A stretch of DNA of 64,000 nt from Rhodoferax sp. (GCA_024235935.1 JACKLL010000005.1:183410-247409), one strand, 5' to 3'; shown: positions 53,526 through 62,133, numbered from the stretch's first letter. The notes: generated from the sequence alone by a model not told the origin. Made by a program: numbers and translations.

Positions 53526-54615
53526 ATGAGCAGGAAGCGCATTGCGGTGATTGCCGGTGATGGTATCGGCGGCGAAGTCATGCCCGAGGGCATTCGCGTG
53601 ATGGAGGTGGCGGCCGAAAAATTCGGCATCGACCTGCAGTTCGAATTTCGACTTTTCGAGCTGGGACTATTGCGAACGCCACGGCAAGATGTTGCCCGAC
53701 GACTGGAAGGACCAGATCGGCGGGCATGATGCGATCTACTTCGGCGCCGTCGGCTGGCCCGAGAAGATTGCCGACCATGTGTCGCTGTGGGGCTCGCTGC
53801 TGCTGTTCCGGCGCGAATTCGACCAGTACATCAACCTGCGTCCGGCACGCCTGATGCCGGGCATCATTGCGCCCGTGGTGCGGCGCGATGGCAGTCGACG
53901 TGATCCGGGCGAGATCGACATGTTCATCGTGCGCGAGAACACCGAGGGCGAATACTCCAGCATCGGCGGTCGCATGTTCGAGGGCACCGAGCGCGAGATC
54001 GTGATGCAGGAGTCGGTGATGTCACGCGTCGGCGTCGACCGCGTGCTGAAATTTGCCTTCGAGCTGGCGCGTTCGCGTCCCAGGAAGCACCTGACCAGCG
54101 CGACCAAATCAAACGGCATTGCCATCACGATGCCGTATTGGGACGAACGTGTTGCGGAGATGGCGCGTGCGTATCCGGATGTGACGGTCGACAAGTTCCA
54201 CATCGACATCCTGACGGCGCATTTCGTGCAACGCCCGGACTTCTTCGACGTGGTGGTTGCCAGCAACCTGTTCGGCGACATCCTGAGCGACCTGGGGCCA
54301 GCTTGCACGGGGACGATCGGCATTGCGCCCAGCGCCAACCTGAACCCGACCCGCAAGCACCCCTCGCTGTTCGAGCCGGTCCACGGCTCGGCGCCCGACA
54401 TCGCCGGCAAGGGCGTGGCCAATCCGATCGGGCAGATCTGGTGTGGTGCCATGATGCTCGATTTTCTTGGCCACCGGGACGCCCACGATGCCGTTCTCAA
54501 GGCCATCGAAACCGTGCTGGTACCCGACAGTGGGGCGCCTCGCACGCCCGATATCGGCGGCAAGGCCGGTACTGCCGACCTGGGGCTGGCCATCGCACAG
54601 GCCGTGCGCGGCTGA
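53526..54615 (+). pseudogene. ttuC: Tartrate dehydrogenase/decarboxylase or D-malate dehydrogenase, one frameshift (probable sequence error)
   Basis: NAD-dependent beta-decarboxylating dehydrogenase acting on tartrate or D-malate (TtuC/DmlA branch). The N-terminal part (KRIAVIAGDGIGGEVMPEGIRVMEVA) and the rest (MLPDDWKDQIGGHDAIYFGAVGWPE, MFIVRENTEGEYSSIGG, FEPVHGSAPDIAGKGVANPIGQIW) lie in different frames. Between them, near 53645, GAATTTCGAC has one T too many. Removing it restores FEFDFSSWDYCERHGKM and 1089 bases (362 residues, normal). AAGGAG precedes the ATG. I read it as an intact gene. Confidence 0.88.
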
Positions 54616-54944
54616 AGCCGGCCAGCGCCCGCTGCGTACTGTGATGACGGGCCTGGCGCGGCGTGCGCCGGGCTGTTTCCGAAACAGGTCTCGCGGCGGG
54701 TCAGGGTGGTGCAGGCAAAAGCGAATAGAATTCGCGTCCGCACCGAAGATTGCCGTCTGGCAGGTTGACACGGTCGTGGTCCGTGGCTCTAATCAGTCGT
54801 AGCAGTACGGACTTCGAATTCTGTGATCCAGACCGATGGCTTCCTGTGCGACCGAGCCCACCACGCAGCTGATGCAGTTCGCGCGGTGACCAAATTCTCG
54901 CGGAGATATTCCCCCTGTCTCTGCTTCCATACGAGAGGTTCTTT
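54616..54944 (+). promoter_or_regulatory. hupB upstream region with a near-consensus promoter
   Basis: A 329-base gap with no gene. TTGACA at 54765-54770 and TCTAAT at 54788-54793 are separated by 17 bases, a near-consensus sigma-70 promoter. It would give a leader of about 145 bases before hupB, long enough for post-transcriptional control, though no known riboswitch fold is recognised. Confidence 0.65.
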
Positions 54945-55217
54945 GTGAACAAGACTGAGTTGATCGAACATATTGCGAAACACGCCGATATTTCCAAGGC
55001 CGCGGCCACGCGCGCACTGGAGTCCACCATCGGCGCCGTCAAGACCACGCTGAAAAAAGGTGGCTCTGTTTCGCTGGTCGGTTTCGGTACTTTTGCGGTC
55101 GGCAAAAGAGCTGCCCGTGTGGGTCGCAATCCTCGTACCGGCGCTGCGATTAAAATCAAGGCCGCCAAGGTTCCAAAGTTCCGCCCAGGCAAGGCATTGA
55201 AAGATGCGTTGAACTGA
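54945..55217 (+). CDS. hupB: HU family DNA-binding protein
   Basis: A 90-residue histone-like nucleoid protein: MNKTELIEHIAKHADISKAAATRALESTI, VSLVGFGTFAVGKRAARVGRNPRTG (beta-arm and DNA-intercalating Pro) and FRPGKALKDALN. The start is a GTG at 54945 with GAGAGG upstream. In Burkholderiales this copy typically precedes tRNA-Val and ppiD, as here. Confidence 0.96.
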   Translation: MNKTELIEHIAKHADISKAAATRALESTIGAVKTTLKKGGSVSLVGFGTFAVGKRAARVGRNPRTGAAIKIKAAKVPKFRPGKALKDALN

Positions 55218-55234
55218 GGCAAATGGTTTAAGTG

Positions 55235-55310
55235 GGGTTCTTAGCTCAGTTGGTAGAGCGGCGCCCTTACAAGGCGTAGGTCGGCGGTTCGAGCCCGTCA
55301 GGACCCACCA
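55235..55310 (+). tRNA. tRNA-Val (anticodon TAC)
   Basis: A 76-base cloverleaf. Acceptor arm GGGTTCT pairs with AGGACCC, and the D-arm is GCTCAGTTGGTAGAGC. The anticodon loop CTTACAA gives TAC, and GGTTCGAGCC forms the T-arm. CCA is encoded at the 3' end. It lies 17 bases after hupB, before ppiD. Confidence 0.97.
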
Positions 55311-55315
55311 CCCGG

Positions 55316-55346
55316 AAAAAGGCGAACATGATGTTCGCCTTTTTTG
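55316..55346 (+). terminator. Rho-independent terminator after tRNA-Val
   Basis: AGGCGAACA and TGTTCGCCT pair around TGA, flanked by an A run and six T residues. It ends the hupB-tRNA-Val transcript. Confidence 0.93.
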
Positions 55347-55420
55347 TTGACTAGGCGACAGCCCGGCTGCCATCGCATCCGCAAGCCGAGTCCGGTTCCG
55401 TTTTCATGGAGAAGTAGCGC

Positions 55421-57340
55421 ATGTTCGATCTCGTCCGCAAGCACACCAAGGTCCTGATGTTCCTGATGTTCTTGCTGATCATCCCGGCTTTCGTGCTGGT
55501 CGGCGTCGACGGATACAGCCGTCTGAGCAACAAGTCGGCCCCGGTGGCGCGGGTTGGCAGCCACGACATCACGGAGGCCGAGTGGGATTTCGCCCACAAG
55601 AACGAGTCGGATCGCATCCGCGCCTCCATGCCGAACATCGATGCCAAGTTGCTTGATTCACCGGCCGCGCGGTATGCGACGCTGGAGCGACTGGTGCGCG
55701 AACGCGTGCTGGCCGAGGCCGCTGACAAGCAGCATCTGACGACCAGCGATGCGCGCCTGGCGCGCGAACTGCAGCAGAACCCGACCATCGCATCGCTGCG
55801 CGGTCCCGACGGCAAGCTCGACATGGAGCGTTATCGCCAGCTAGCGGCGAGCCAGGGCCTGTCTCCCGAAGGCTTCGAGGCCCGCGTGCGGCGCGACCTG
55901 TCACTGCGCCAGGTAGAGGCCGGTGTGCTGGGTACCGAGGTCTCCACGCCGGCCATTGCCGACGTCACGCTGGGCGCCCTGTTCGAGAAGCGCGAGATCC
56001 AGGTGGCACGTTTCGCCACCGCCGATTTCAGCGCCAAGGTCTCGCCCAGTGAGGCCGATATCGAGGCCTACTACAAGGCCAATCCGAAGCAGTTCCAGGC
56101 CAGCGAGTCGGTGAACATCGAGTACGTGGTACTGGATCTGGATGCGATCAAGCAGTCTGTGACCGTCAATGAAGCCGACCTCAAGAGCTATTACGACCAG
56201 AACGTCGAGCGCCTCAGCGGCAAGGAAGAGCGCCGGGCCAGCCATATCCTGATCGCGTCGCCCAAGGATGCGCCTGCCGCCGACCGTGCCAAGGCCAAGG
56301 CCCGTGCCGAGGAACTGCTGGCCGAGGTGCGCAAGAACCCGGCGTCGTTTGCCGATGTGGCCAAGAAGAATTCGCAGGATCCAGGGTCGGCAGCGTCCGG
56401 CGGCGATCTGGATTTCTTCGGCCGCGGCGCCATGGTCAAGCCCTTCGAGGACGCGGTATTCGGAATGAAGAAGGGTGACATCAGCGATGTGATCGAGTCT
56501 GACTTCGGCTACCACATCATCACGCTGACCGACGTCAAGTCGCCCAAGGCGCGCACGTTCGAAGAACTGCGCCCCGGCATCGAAGCGGACCTCAAGACCC
56601 AGCAGGCGCAGCGCAAGTATGCCGAGGCCGCGGAGGCGTTCACCAATGGCGTCTACGAGCAGTCGGACAGCCTCAAGCCGGTGGCGGATCGACTCAAGCT
56701 CACGATCAAGACCGCCACTGGCGTCGGGCGCGCGCCTGCCACGGGCGCCAGCGGTCCGCTGGCCAATGAGAAATTCCTGAGCGCGCTGTTCAGTGATGAC
56801 GCGGTCCAGAAGAAGCGCAACACCGAGGCCGTGGAGTTCGGACCGAACCAGATGGTGTCGGGCCGGGTGGTGTCGTATGCACCGGCGCGCACGCTGCCGC
56901 TGGCGGAAGTGCAGGCCTCGGTTCGCCAGAAGCTGGTGGCCACGCGTGCGGCAGAGCTTGCGCGCAAGGAGGGCGAGGCGCAACTGGCCGCGTGGAAAGC
57001 GGATCCGGCCAAGGCTGCCGCAGTGACGGCGGTGGTGGTCTCGCGCGATCAGCCGCAGGGCGTGGCCCCCAAGGTGATCGACAGTGCGCTGCGTGCCGAC
57101 CCTCTGAAGCTGCCGGCCCAGGTCGGCGTCGACCTCGGCGCCGATGGCTACGCTGTTGTCAACGTCAAGCGCATCGTCAGCCGGACCGCGCCCAACGACG
57201 GCGCGGCCAAACAGGCGCAGGCCCAATACAGCCAGATCTGGGCGGCGGCCGAAAACCAGGCGTATTACGAGATGCTGAAGGAACGATACAAGGCCAAGAT
57301 CCTGGTCCCGCAGCCGGACGCAATTACAAACGCACGTTAA
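55421..57340 (+). CDS. ppiD: Periplasmic folding chaperone / peptidyl-prolyl isomerase PpiD
   Basis: A 639-residue inner-membrane-anchored chaperone that helps newly exported proteins leave the Sec channel. One membrane helix (about residues 10-28, VLMFLMFLLIIPAFVLVGVDG) is followed by a SurA-like N-domain (to about 260). A parvulin domain (about 268-375) has RRASHILIASPKD, FADVAKKNSQDPGSAASGGDLDFFGRGAMVKPFEDAVF and FGYHIITLTDVK. A second, degenerate parvulin-like segment lies towards the end. It is 110 bases from tRNA-Val and followed by tRNA-His. Confidence 0.95.
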   Translation: MFDLVRKHTKVLMFLMFLLIIPAFVLVGVDGYSRLSNKSAPVARVGSHDITEAEWDFAHKNESDRIRASMPNIDAKLLDSPAARYATLERLVRERVLAEAADKQHLTTSDARLARELQQNPTIASLRGPDGKLDMERYRQLAASQGLSPEGFEARVRRDLSLRQVEAGVLGTEVSTPAIADVTLGALFEKREIQVARFATADFSAKVSPSEADIEAYYKANPKQFQASESVNIEYVVLDLDAIKQSVTVNEADLKSYYDQNVERLSGKEERRASHILIASPKDAPAADRAKAKARAEELLAEVRKNPASFADVAKKNSQDPGSAASGGDLDFFGRGAMVKPFEDAVFGMKKGDISDVIESDFGYHIITLTDVKSPKARTFEELRPGIEADLKTQQAQRKYAEAAEAFTNGVYEQSDSLKPVADRLKLTIKTATGVGRAPATGASGPLANEKFLSALFSDDAVQKKRNTEAVEFGPNQMVSGRVVSYAPARTLPLAEVQASVRQKLVATRAAELARKEGEAQLAAWKADPAKAAAVTAVVVSRDQPQGVAPKVIDSALRADPLKLPAQVGVDLGADGYAVVNVKRIVSRTAPNDGAAKQAQAQYSQIWAAAENQAYYEMLKERYKAKILVPQPDAITNAR

Positions 57341-57341
57341 G

Positions 57342-57371
57342 TTCGCAAGGCCCGTTTTCACGGGCTATAAT
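57342..57371 (+). promoter_or_regulatory. Promoter of tRNA-His
   Basis: A perfect -10 TATAAT (57366-57371) lies 12 bases before the tRNA, with TTCGCA (57342-57347) as a weak -35 at 18-base spacing. It overlaps the end of ppiD. Confidence 0.6.
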
Positions 57372-57383
57372 TCGCGCTCTACG

Positions 57384-57459
57384 GTGGCTGTAGCTCAGTT
57401 GGTAGAGTCCAGGATTGTGATTCCTGTTGTCGTGGGTTCGAGCCCCATCAGCCACCCCA
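57384..57459 (+). tRNA. tRNA-His (anticodon GTG)
   Basis: Acceptor arm GTGGCTG pairs with the 3' CAGCCAC, the anticodon loop TTGTGAT gives GTG, and the T-arm is GTGGG-TTCGAGC-CCCAT. A G at 57383 would supply the usual extra G-1. The discriminator is C and CCA is encoded. Its last 17 bases are duplicated at 61299-61315, marking it as an integration site. Confidence 0.97.
57443..57459 (+). repeat. attL-like site: 3' end of tRNA-His
   Basis: CCCCATCAGCCACCCCA, the last 17 bases of the tRNA, is identical to 61299-61315. A direct repeat of a tRNA 3' end is the mark left by tyrosine-integrase insertion. Confidence 0.88.
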
Positions 57460-57498
57460 TTTTTTAAAACCCATATAAATCAAGCACTTAGGACCCCC

Positions 57499-57520
57499 GT
57501 GGGTGCATAGTGTGGGTGCA
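57499..57520 (+). repeat. Two direct copies of GTGGGTGCA near the island left end
   Basis: GTGGGTGCA at 57499-57507 and 57512-57520, a 13-base period, 40 bases inside the island. The position suits integrase arm-binding sites, but that is only a guess. Confidence 0.4.
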
Positions 57521-57525
57521 CGATT

Positions 57526-57563
57526 AGAGGCCTCTCGGAGCAATCCGCAGAGGCCTTTTTATT
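57526..57563 (+). terminator. Hairpin terminator just inside the island
   Basis: AGGCCTCT-CGGA and TCCG-C-AGAGGCCT pair around GCAA (one bulged base) with a five-T tail. It could terminate tRNA-His transcripts in the present arrangement. The remaining stretch, 57564-57791, holds no convincing gene. Confidence 0.8.
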
Positions 57564-57791
57564 TGGCTGCTTGGTCTTAGTTCAACACGTCACGTATGGC
57601 GGCTGACCATCGAGTTATGGTCTCCCATGCTGGCGCCACGTTTGGGAGCGTTTGCACGATGGTGGCAAGGCCACCTAGCAGGGACGAAACTCTTAAAGGG
57701 TTGGCTTGCTTCCACAGACGCGTAGCCCGGTTACACCCAAACAGGTGGGGTCAATATAAGATGAAAAACCGGGGTCAAGATTGCGTGGAAA

Positions 57792-58931
57792 TCAACAATG
57801 AGCCGTCGTCGCGATGCTGCGGGCTAGCAGTGCCACTGCTTGAGCCTGTCGGTGAGTGCCTGTCTTGGAGAGGATACGCTTAAGGTGCGTGCGCACAGTT
57901 CCGAGGCCAATGTGCATTGCCGCCCCGATCTCTTCCAGAGACTGTCCTCGCGCAAGAGCGGAAGCAACGGCTGCCTCCGTCCGTGTAAACCCAAACAGCT
58001 CTTTCAGCCGCGCTATTGCAATTGGTGCCTCGGGATCGCGAAGGAAGACCAGCACCGCGGGTCCCTCCGCCCCAAGCGCTGCGGGGCGCAAGGGGGCGAC
58101 TTCCAGCGTCAACGGCATCTGCCGGTGCCGTGGTATTAGGAGAACAGACCCTGGCTTCCCCGTCCCGTTCCTCGCGGTGCCCATCGCGGCATGCACCAGG
58201 GACCACAAAGTATCGCGAAGTGTGGGGTGGGAAAGCGAAAACCGCCCTCCGACCACAGTGAACTCTGGGTTCGAGCGCAACAAGGTGTCGGCCATTGCGC
58301 TTGATTGGAGAACGCGGCAATTGCCGTCCACCACCAAGACACCTGTGTCGATCCGGTCGAGCGCGTGCAGGGCCGCCGCATGCCGTTGGGTAAGGGTGGA
58401 CAGGTGTTGGCCGAGCCGGAGTGCGCGTTGCAAGTGTGGCAACACCAGTGCCGTCTGCCAGCGATCCTGATCGGTGTAAGCCCCAGCGCCACGCGGGCGA
58501 TGGATGCCCAACACCCCGACCGCACCTTGTGCTGTGGGGAAAACCGCGCCGACCATATGGTGGATGCCCAGATACTGCAGCCACTCTTGGTAGAAGCCGC
58601 TGCGTGCCTGCTCCTCGGCAGTTACCAAGTCTTCGTCCGTAATGATGCGGGACATGCCATAGGCCAGCGAGCGCTCAACCCACAGGTCACGGCGGTGCCA
58701 CTCCTCGGCCCAGGCCTGATCGCGCTCGGGCACCATCAGATTGGGCGTGCATTCCAGTAGGCTCACCCGGTCGTCGTCCGCGTGCAACTTGACCACGGCG
58801 CTGGTCGAACCCAAAGCGTGCGCAATCCTGGATGCCGTGCCAGACCACAAGGCCGCATCCACCGCCGCGTCGTAGAGGTGCGCGATGAGGGTCAACAGGC
58901 GGGCTGTATCTTGGGTGGACAAGGACTCCAT
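57792..58931 (-). CDS. LuxR-type transcriptional regulator
   Basis: A 379-residue regulator. The C-terminal helix-turn-helix (about residues 305-370) reads LFGFTRTEAAVASALARGQSLEEIGAAMHIGLGTVRTHLKRILSKTG, a clear LuxR/FixJ pattern. The N-terminal 200 residues look like a GAF-type sensor, followed by a PAS-like segment (LDRIDTGVLVVDGNCRVLQSSAMADTLL). No receiver Asp is present, so it is not a two-component regulator. It is divergent from the unknown operon at 59020 with 88 bases between starts, so it probably controls that operon. It sits within the tRNA-His island. Confidence 0.9.
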   Translation of the reverse strand: MESLSTQDTARLLTLIAHLYDAAVDAALWSGTASRIAHALGSTSAVVKLHADDDRVSLLECTPNLMVPERDQAWAEEWHRRDLWVERSLAYGMSRIITDEDLVTAEEQARSGFYQEWLQYLGIHHMVGAVFPTAQGAVGVLGIHRPRGAGAYTDQDRWQTALVLPHLQRALRLGQHLSTLTQRHAAALHALDRIDTGVLVVDGNCRVLQSSAMADTLLRSNPEFTVVGGRFSLSHPTLRDTLWSLVHAAMGTARNGTGKPGSVLLIPRHRQMPLTLEVAPLRPAALGAEGPAVLVFLRDPEAPIAIARLKELFGFTRTEAAVASALARGQSLEEIGAAMHIGLGTVRTHLKRILSKTGTHRQAQAVALLARSIATTAHC

Positions 58932-59019
58932 TACCGATTTCTATCCTATTTGGGAGACGATTTTCAATAGGTAATTTGATAGCTTCGTTTGCCGGGGGAC
59001 ATTTCTTGGAGATGTAGCG

Positions 59020-59511
59020 ATGAGAATTTCCCGTTCAACCTGTGGTACTTCAATAAGGCTTATGCACCTCGCCGTCTCGATTCTTGTTGGGGCGGCTTTG
59101 CCGGACGCGCTTGCGGCCGACTTGGAACTGCCGCGTGACGTATACGGCCAATATGCCCCAGCTGGCGACTGCGCGAAGCAGCCGCGCATCATCGTGAACA
59201 AGGTCGGAGTTCATCTTGACACGGCAGCGGGCAAGCGCGGCCCGTTGCCGATCATGGTCAGCTACACGTTCGTCGGTGGTGCGCGCTACAGCGGCATCCA
59301 GATTTGGGTACTGGTCAAGCACGGCGGCAAGAACCGATGGGGCGACGACAATACTCCTGTCATTCTGACGTTCAACGCAGACGAGAAGCCCGGCGCGTTG
59401 ACTGCCGAACGTGAAAACCCGGGAATGGAGCGCCCGGTCGCACTCGACGGCCCGCTCGCTAGCGTAGCCCAGGCTGGCCGCTTCCATCTGTGCCGTACGG
59501 AAGGAAGATAG
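59020..59511 (+). CDS. Exported protein of unknown function, island operon gene 1
   Basis: A 163-residue protein with an N-terminal signal sequence (hydrophobic core LMHLAVSILVGAALPDALAA, cleavage near residue 33). A compact beta-rich domain of about 130 residues follows with two Cys (in GDCAKQPR and FHLCRTEG), possibly a disulfide. No family is recognised. GGAGATG lies before the ATG. Six bases separate it from the next gene. It is likely periplasmic. Confidence 0.75.
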   Translation: MRISRSTCGTSIRLMHLAVSILVGAALPDALAADLELPRDVYGQYAPAGDCAKQPRIIVNKVGVHLDTAAGKRGPLPIMVSYTFVGGARYSGIQIWVLVKHGGKNRWGDDNTPVILTFNADEKPGALTAERENPGMERPVALDGPLASVAQAGRFHLCRTEGR

Positions 59512-59517
59512 CGAACG

Positions 59518-60012
59518 ATGAGCGATCTGGACGACTTCAACCGGCGCATGACGGCCGGAAGTTCATCGTGGATGCAAGGGCCGCCGACACATGCAGAGGA
59601 ATCTGCAGCGCAATCTCTTATCGACGCGCAGTCGCACAGCACTTCGGTGGGCGGCGGCAGCATCGACTTTGGCGTGTGGATTTCCGCCATCATCATCTTG
59701 ATCGGTATTGCGCTGTTTGTCGTGGGCACGTACCTCGCGGACCATTTCCGCGAAGCCAAGGCCATGACAGGGCTGCTGATCGTGCTTATCGGCAGCTTCG
59801 CTCTCATCCTCGGCGGTGGCGGCCTTGTCATGGGTTGCATCAAGGGGTTGGGATCGGCGAGTGGCTGGCGCAGTTTGGCTTTTGCCATCCTTGCGGCCTT
59901 CGCCGCGTGGTGGCTTTCACCATGGCTATGGATGATGAGCGGCGCACTTGTGCCGAAGAGTTTCATCCCTCTGGCGGCGGTGGCCCTGGTTTTCGTGGTT
60001 TCGGGGCAGTGA
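59518..60012 (+). CDS. Membrane protein of unknown function, island operon gene 2
   Basis: A 164-residue protein with about 50 hydrophilic N-terminal residues. Four hydrophobic helices follow (about 52-70, 82-105, 118-135 and 143-162). No catalytic motif is visible. It sits between two predicted exported proteins and may anchor them. No family is recognised. Confidence 0.75.
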   Translation: MSDLDDFNRRMTAGSSSWMQGPPTHAEESAAQSLIDAQSHSTSVGGGSIDFGVWISAIIILIGIALFVVGTYLADHFREAKAMTGLLIVLIGSFALILGGGGLVMGCIKGLGSASGWRSLAFAILAAFAAWWLSPWLWMMSGALVPKSFIPLAAVALVFVVSGQ

Positions 60013-60069
60013 CAAGTCTTAGTGCCCCAGACCACCCATAGTCGGTTAATACGAATAAGGAGTCACAAA

Positions 60070-60858
60070 ATGAAAAATGCGATTCGCCAATCAGCCCGTC
60101 GATTTACCCGCCTGAGCACGTTGCGTTTCATCACTTTCGCAGTGGTTGGCGCAAGTATTCTTCCGGCTACCGCACAGTCCACATTTGATGTCGTTGGCGT
60201 TCGTCCCGGAATGACCGAGGCCGAAGCCATGTCCGCACTGACTGCGCACCGACCTGGGATGCGTATTCAGAAACGGAACATGAGCTACAACTTCAGGGAC
60301 GGTGTGCAACAGATCAATACAGAGTCGTTTCTGCATGAGGTTTGGGTTACCTACGACGACGCACAGGGCCGCGAGGATTTCAGACTGTATTTCTCCCCCC
60401 TCCCAAGCGCTTCGCGTGTCGTGAGTGTTTCTAGGAACGTGAGCTTGAAAGCGCCGCCAACTCAGGCGCAGCTTAGTTCGCAATTGACACAAAAGTACGG
60501 CACACCCACGGTGTCCGGCAAGAACTACGCGGACCTCAATCTGACCTGGGGAGAGTCAGGAAAACCCATGTGCTGGCGCTCAAACCCCAAGGCAACGGTT
60601 ATCGGCGACGGGCAAGGGGACATCACTGACTATCTGAGAAAAGAGCAGGCGAAAGGAAGGGTTCCTGCTGATTTTTCGCAGTGCGGAGTGGCAGTCGCTG
60701 CCAATCTGGTCGGAGAACCCGTTCGACAGCTCGTTGTGCGCATCACCGACTACGGCCTCTGGGCAACAACCCAACAGAAGGCGAAGGATTGGGTGGAGCA
60801 GCAAAGGCAGGATGCCATCAAAGCTCGCCTCTCCAAGGGTGCGGGGCCAAAGTTGTAA
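60070..60858 (+). CDS. Exported protein of unknown function, island operon gene 3
   Basis: A 262-residue protein with a long signal peptide (core LRFITFAVVGASILPATAQS). The mature part begins TFDVVGVRPGMTEAEAMSAL, a pattern found in several periplasmic proteins of unknown role where a substrate is judged by a threshold-like GM-T-EAE motif. It has two Cys (MCWRSNP and FSQCGVAV). AAGGAG precedes the ATG at 60070, 57 bases after gene 2. No enzyme family is recognised. Confidence 0.75.
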   Translation: MKNAIRQSARRFTRLSTLRFITFAVVGASILPATAQSTFDVVGVRPGMTEAEAMSALTAHRPGMRIQKRNMSYNFRDGVQQINTESFLHEVWVTYDDAQGREDFRLYFSPLPSASRVVSVSRNVSLKAPPTQAQLSSQLTQKYGTPTVSGKNYADLNLTWGESGKPMCWRSNPKATVIGDGQGDITDYLRKEQAKGRVPADFSQCGVAVAANLVGEPVRQLVVRITDYGLWATTQQKAKDWVEQQRQDAIKARLSKGAGPKL

Positions 60859-61298
60859 GTACGGCGCCAGTACGCATCTCCTAATTGGGATGTTCTTCCG
60901 ACTGCGGTCAATACACGATACGCGGTCGGGAGGCTCCGTCTTGGCGAAGTTCATCCGCCGCATAGAGGTTTGCGCGCAAGAGAAGGCGGCGAGAAAGGCG
61001 AAATACTTGGTGGCCTGCGGTGGGCGGAACATCAATTTGCGAGAGGCGCGCATTGTGCTGATCTTCACTATGGTGAGTCATCTGCTGCGCTACTGAAGCT
61101 GTCGTCGAGCTGCCGGGCATCGCTCAACCAATTGATGGGGAACTGGGGTAACAGCGGTAACGCAAGTAACGGAGGCCGGAGGCCCTGGCCGGTTGGATTC
61201 GGCAAGCTCCTGACCTGTGACACTGAGTGTCATACAGGCGCGTGTGGCAGCTTCAAAAACTCCCAGCGGCGATGGCAATGTTTTGGCGGCGTGTGGTA
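60859..61298. other. Right end of island, no gene seen
   Basis: About 440 bases with no supported gene. They contain GTAAC three times at nine-base intervals (61148, 61157, 61166). A perfect inverted repeat TGACACT-G-AGTGTCA lies at 61218-61232, 67 bases before the att copy. Both could be recombination or regulatory sites left by the mobile element. Confidence 0.5.
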
Positions 61299-61315
61299 CC
61301 CCATCAGCCACCCCA
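61299..61315 (+). repeat. attR-like site: copy of the tRNA-His 3' end
   Basis: Identical over 17 bases to 57443-57459. The match ends exactly at the tRNA CCA, and the sequence beyond differs on both sides. Confidence 0.88.
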
Positions 61316-61325
61316 GAACTTTCGG

Positions 61326-61362
61326 AAAAGCCCCGCTATCGCAGAGATCGCGGGGCTTTTTG
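61326..61362 (+). terminator. Terminator beyond the att copy (ancestral tRNA-His terminator)
   Basis: AAAGCCCCGC (61327-61336) pairs with GCGGGGCTTT (61350-61359) with T residues after it. It lies 12 bases after the att copy, where the tRNA-His terminator would be without the island. Confidence 0.88.
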
Positions 61363-61407
61363 CTGGGGCCTTCGTTGTCGCTCGCGTTGCGGGCAGATGC
61401 GTTGCCG

Positions 61408-62133
61408 CTATTTCTCTCCGACCAGCCGCATCCCAGGCATCAGCTCCTTGGCCAGCTCCGGGCTTTCCAGCGCGTAGTCGAGGTTCATGCGGGCGATCTC
61501 CACGTGTTCTTCGCCCAATGCCTGCGCGCGGGATCCCTGGCCGCGCTCGATGGCCTGCACCATGGCGTGGTGGGTGCGATGGGCCTGCTTCATCCATTGG
61601 TGGCCTTCCTCCATCGACGACTGCATGGGCAGCATCGCGCTGGGTGAGGCGAACGGCTGGCGATCGAGCATCTCCAGCACGCGCTGCAGCGCGACATTGC
61701 CGCAGCCCTGCATGAGCAGTTTGTGGAAGCGGTCGTTCATGTCGACATAGGCCGCGTAATCGTCCATGTCCATGTCCGGCTTGTTGACCGCCTTGTCGCC
61801 GGCATCCAGGCATTCGCGCAGGTCGCGCAGCAATTGGCGCGGCGCACCGTCTTCTGCCAGAAGCCGCGCGGCAAAACCCTCCATGACGCCCCGCACGCGG
61901 ATCGCGTCGGCAATCTCCTTCGAGGTGAAGCGGCGCATCTGGTAGCCGCCGCTAGGGGACTGTTCGATCAGGCCTTCGTGCTCGAGCGCGCTGAGAGCCA
62001 GGCGTACCGGTGTTCGCGAAGCGCCCAGTCGTTCTGCCAAAGGGATTTCCGCCAGCCGTTCGCCAGGGACGAACTCGCCCTTGAGGATCAGGTCACGGAG
62101 TTGCACCAGTACGCGGGATTGTTGGGAGTCCAT
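61408..62133 (-). CDS. GntR family regulator, FadR (FCD) subfamily
   Basis: A 241-residue repressor-type regulator. The winged helix-turn-helix (about residues 5-72) contains LRDLILKGEFVPGERLAEIPLAERLGASRTPVRLALSALEHEGLIEQSPSGGY. The FCD domain follows, with the metal/ligand residues in DMNDRFHKLL and HRTHHAMVQAIERG and a histidine pair. The start at 62133 gives the standard N-terminus. It is divergent from the Rieske oxygenase gene and is the likely binder of the palindrome at 62349-62370. Confidence 0.93.
   Translation of the reverse strand: MDSQQSRVLVQLRDLILKGEFVPGERLAEIPLAERLGASRTPVRLALSALEHEGLIEQSPSGGYQMRRFTSKEIADAIRVRGVMEGFAARLLAEDGAPRQLLRDLRECLDAGDKAVNKPDMDMDDYAAYVDMNDRFHKLLMQGCGNVALQRVLEMLDRQPFASPSAMLPMQSSMEEGHQWMKQAHRTHHAMVQAIERGQGSRAQALGEEHVEIARMNLDYALESPELAKELMPGMRLVGEK

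Larger units (their letters stand above)
57460..61315. mobile_element. Small genomic island integrated at tRNA-His, integrase missing
   Basis: About 3.9 kb between the tRNA-His 3' end and its 17-base duplicate. It carries a LuxR-type regulator on the minus strand and three plus-strand genes of unknown function. Codon use in the middle (59-60.9 kb) is visibly more A/T-rich than in the flanking genes. No integrase, excisionase or transposase is seen, so it is a remnant or a passenger element mobilised in trans. The tRNA terminator appears displaced to 61326-61362. The end regions hold short repeats (57499-57520, 61148-61170, 61218-61232). Confidence 0.8.

Noticed and set aside
57747..57778. Two GGGGTCAA copies in the island as an insertion-sequence end or REP element
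   Set aside because: Eight bases twice is too little evidence; no transposase or terminal inverted repeats nearby.
60970..61647. Open frame crossing the island right end
   Set aside because: It runs through the att copy, a terminator and antisense gntR codons.
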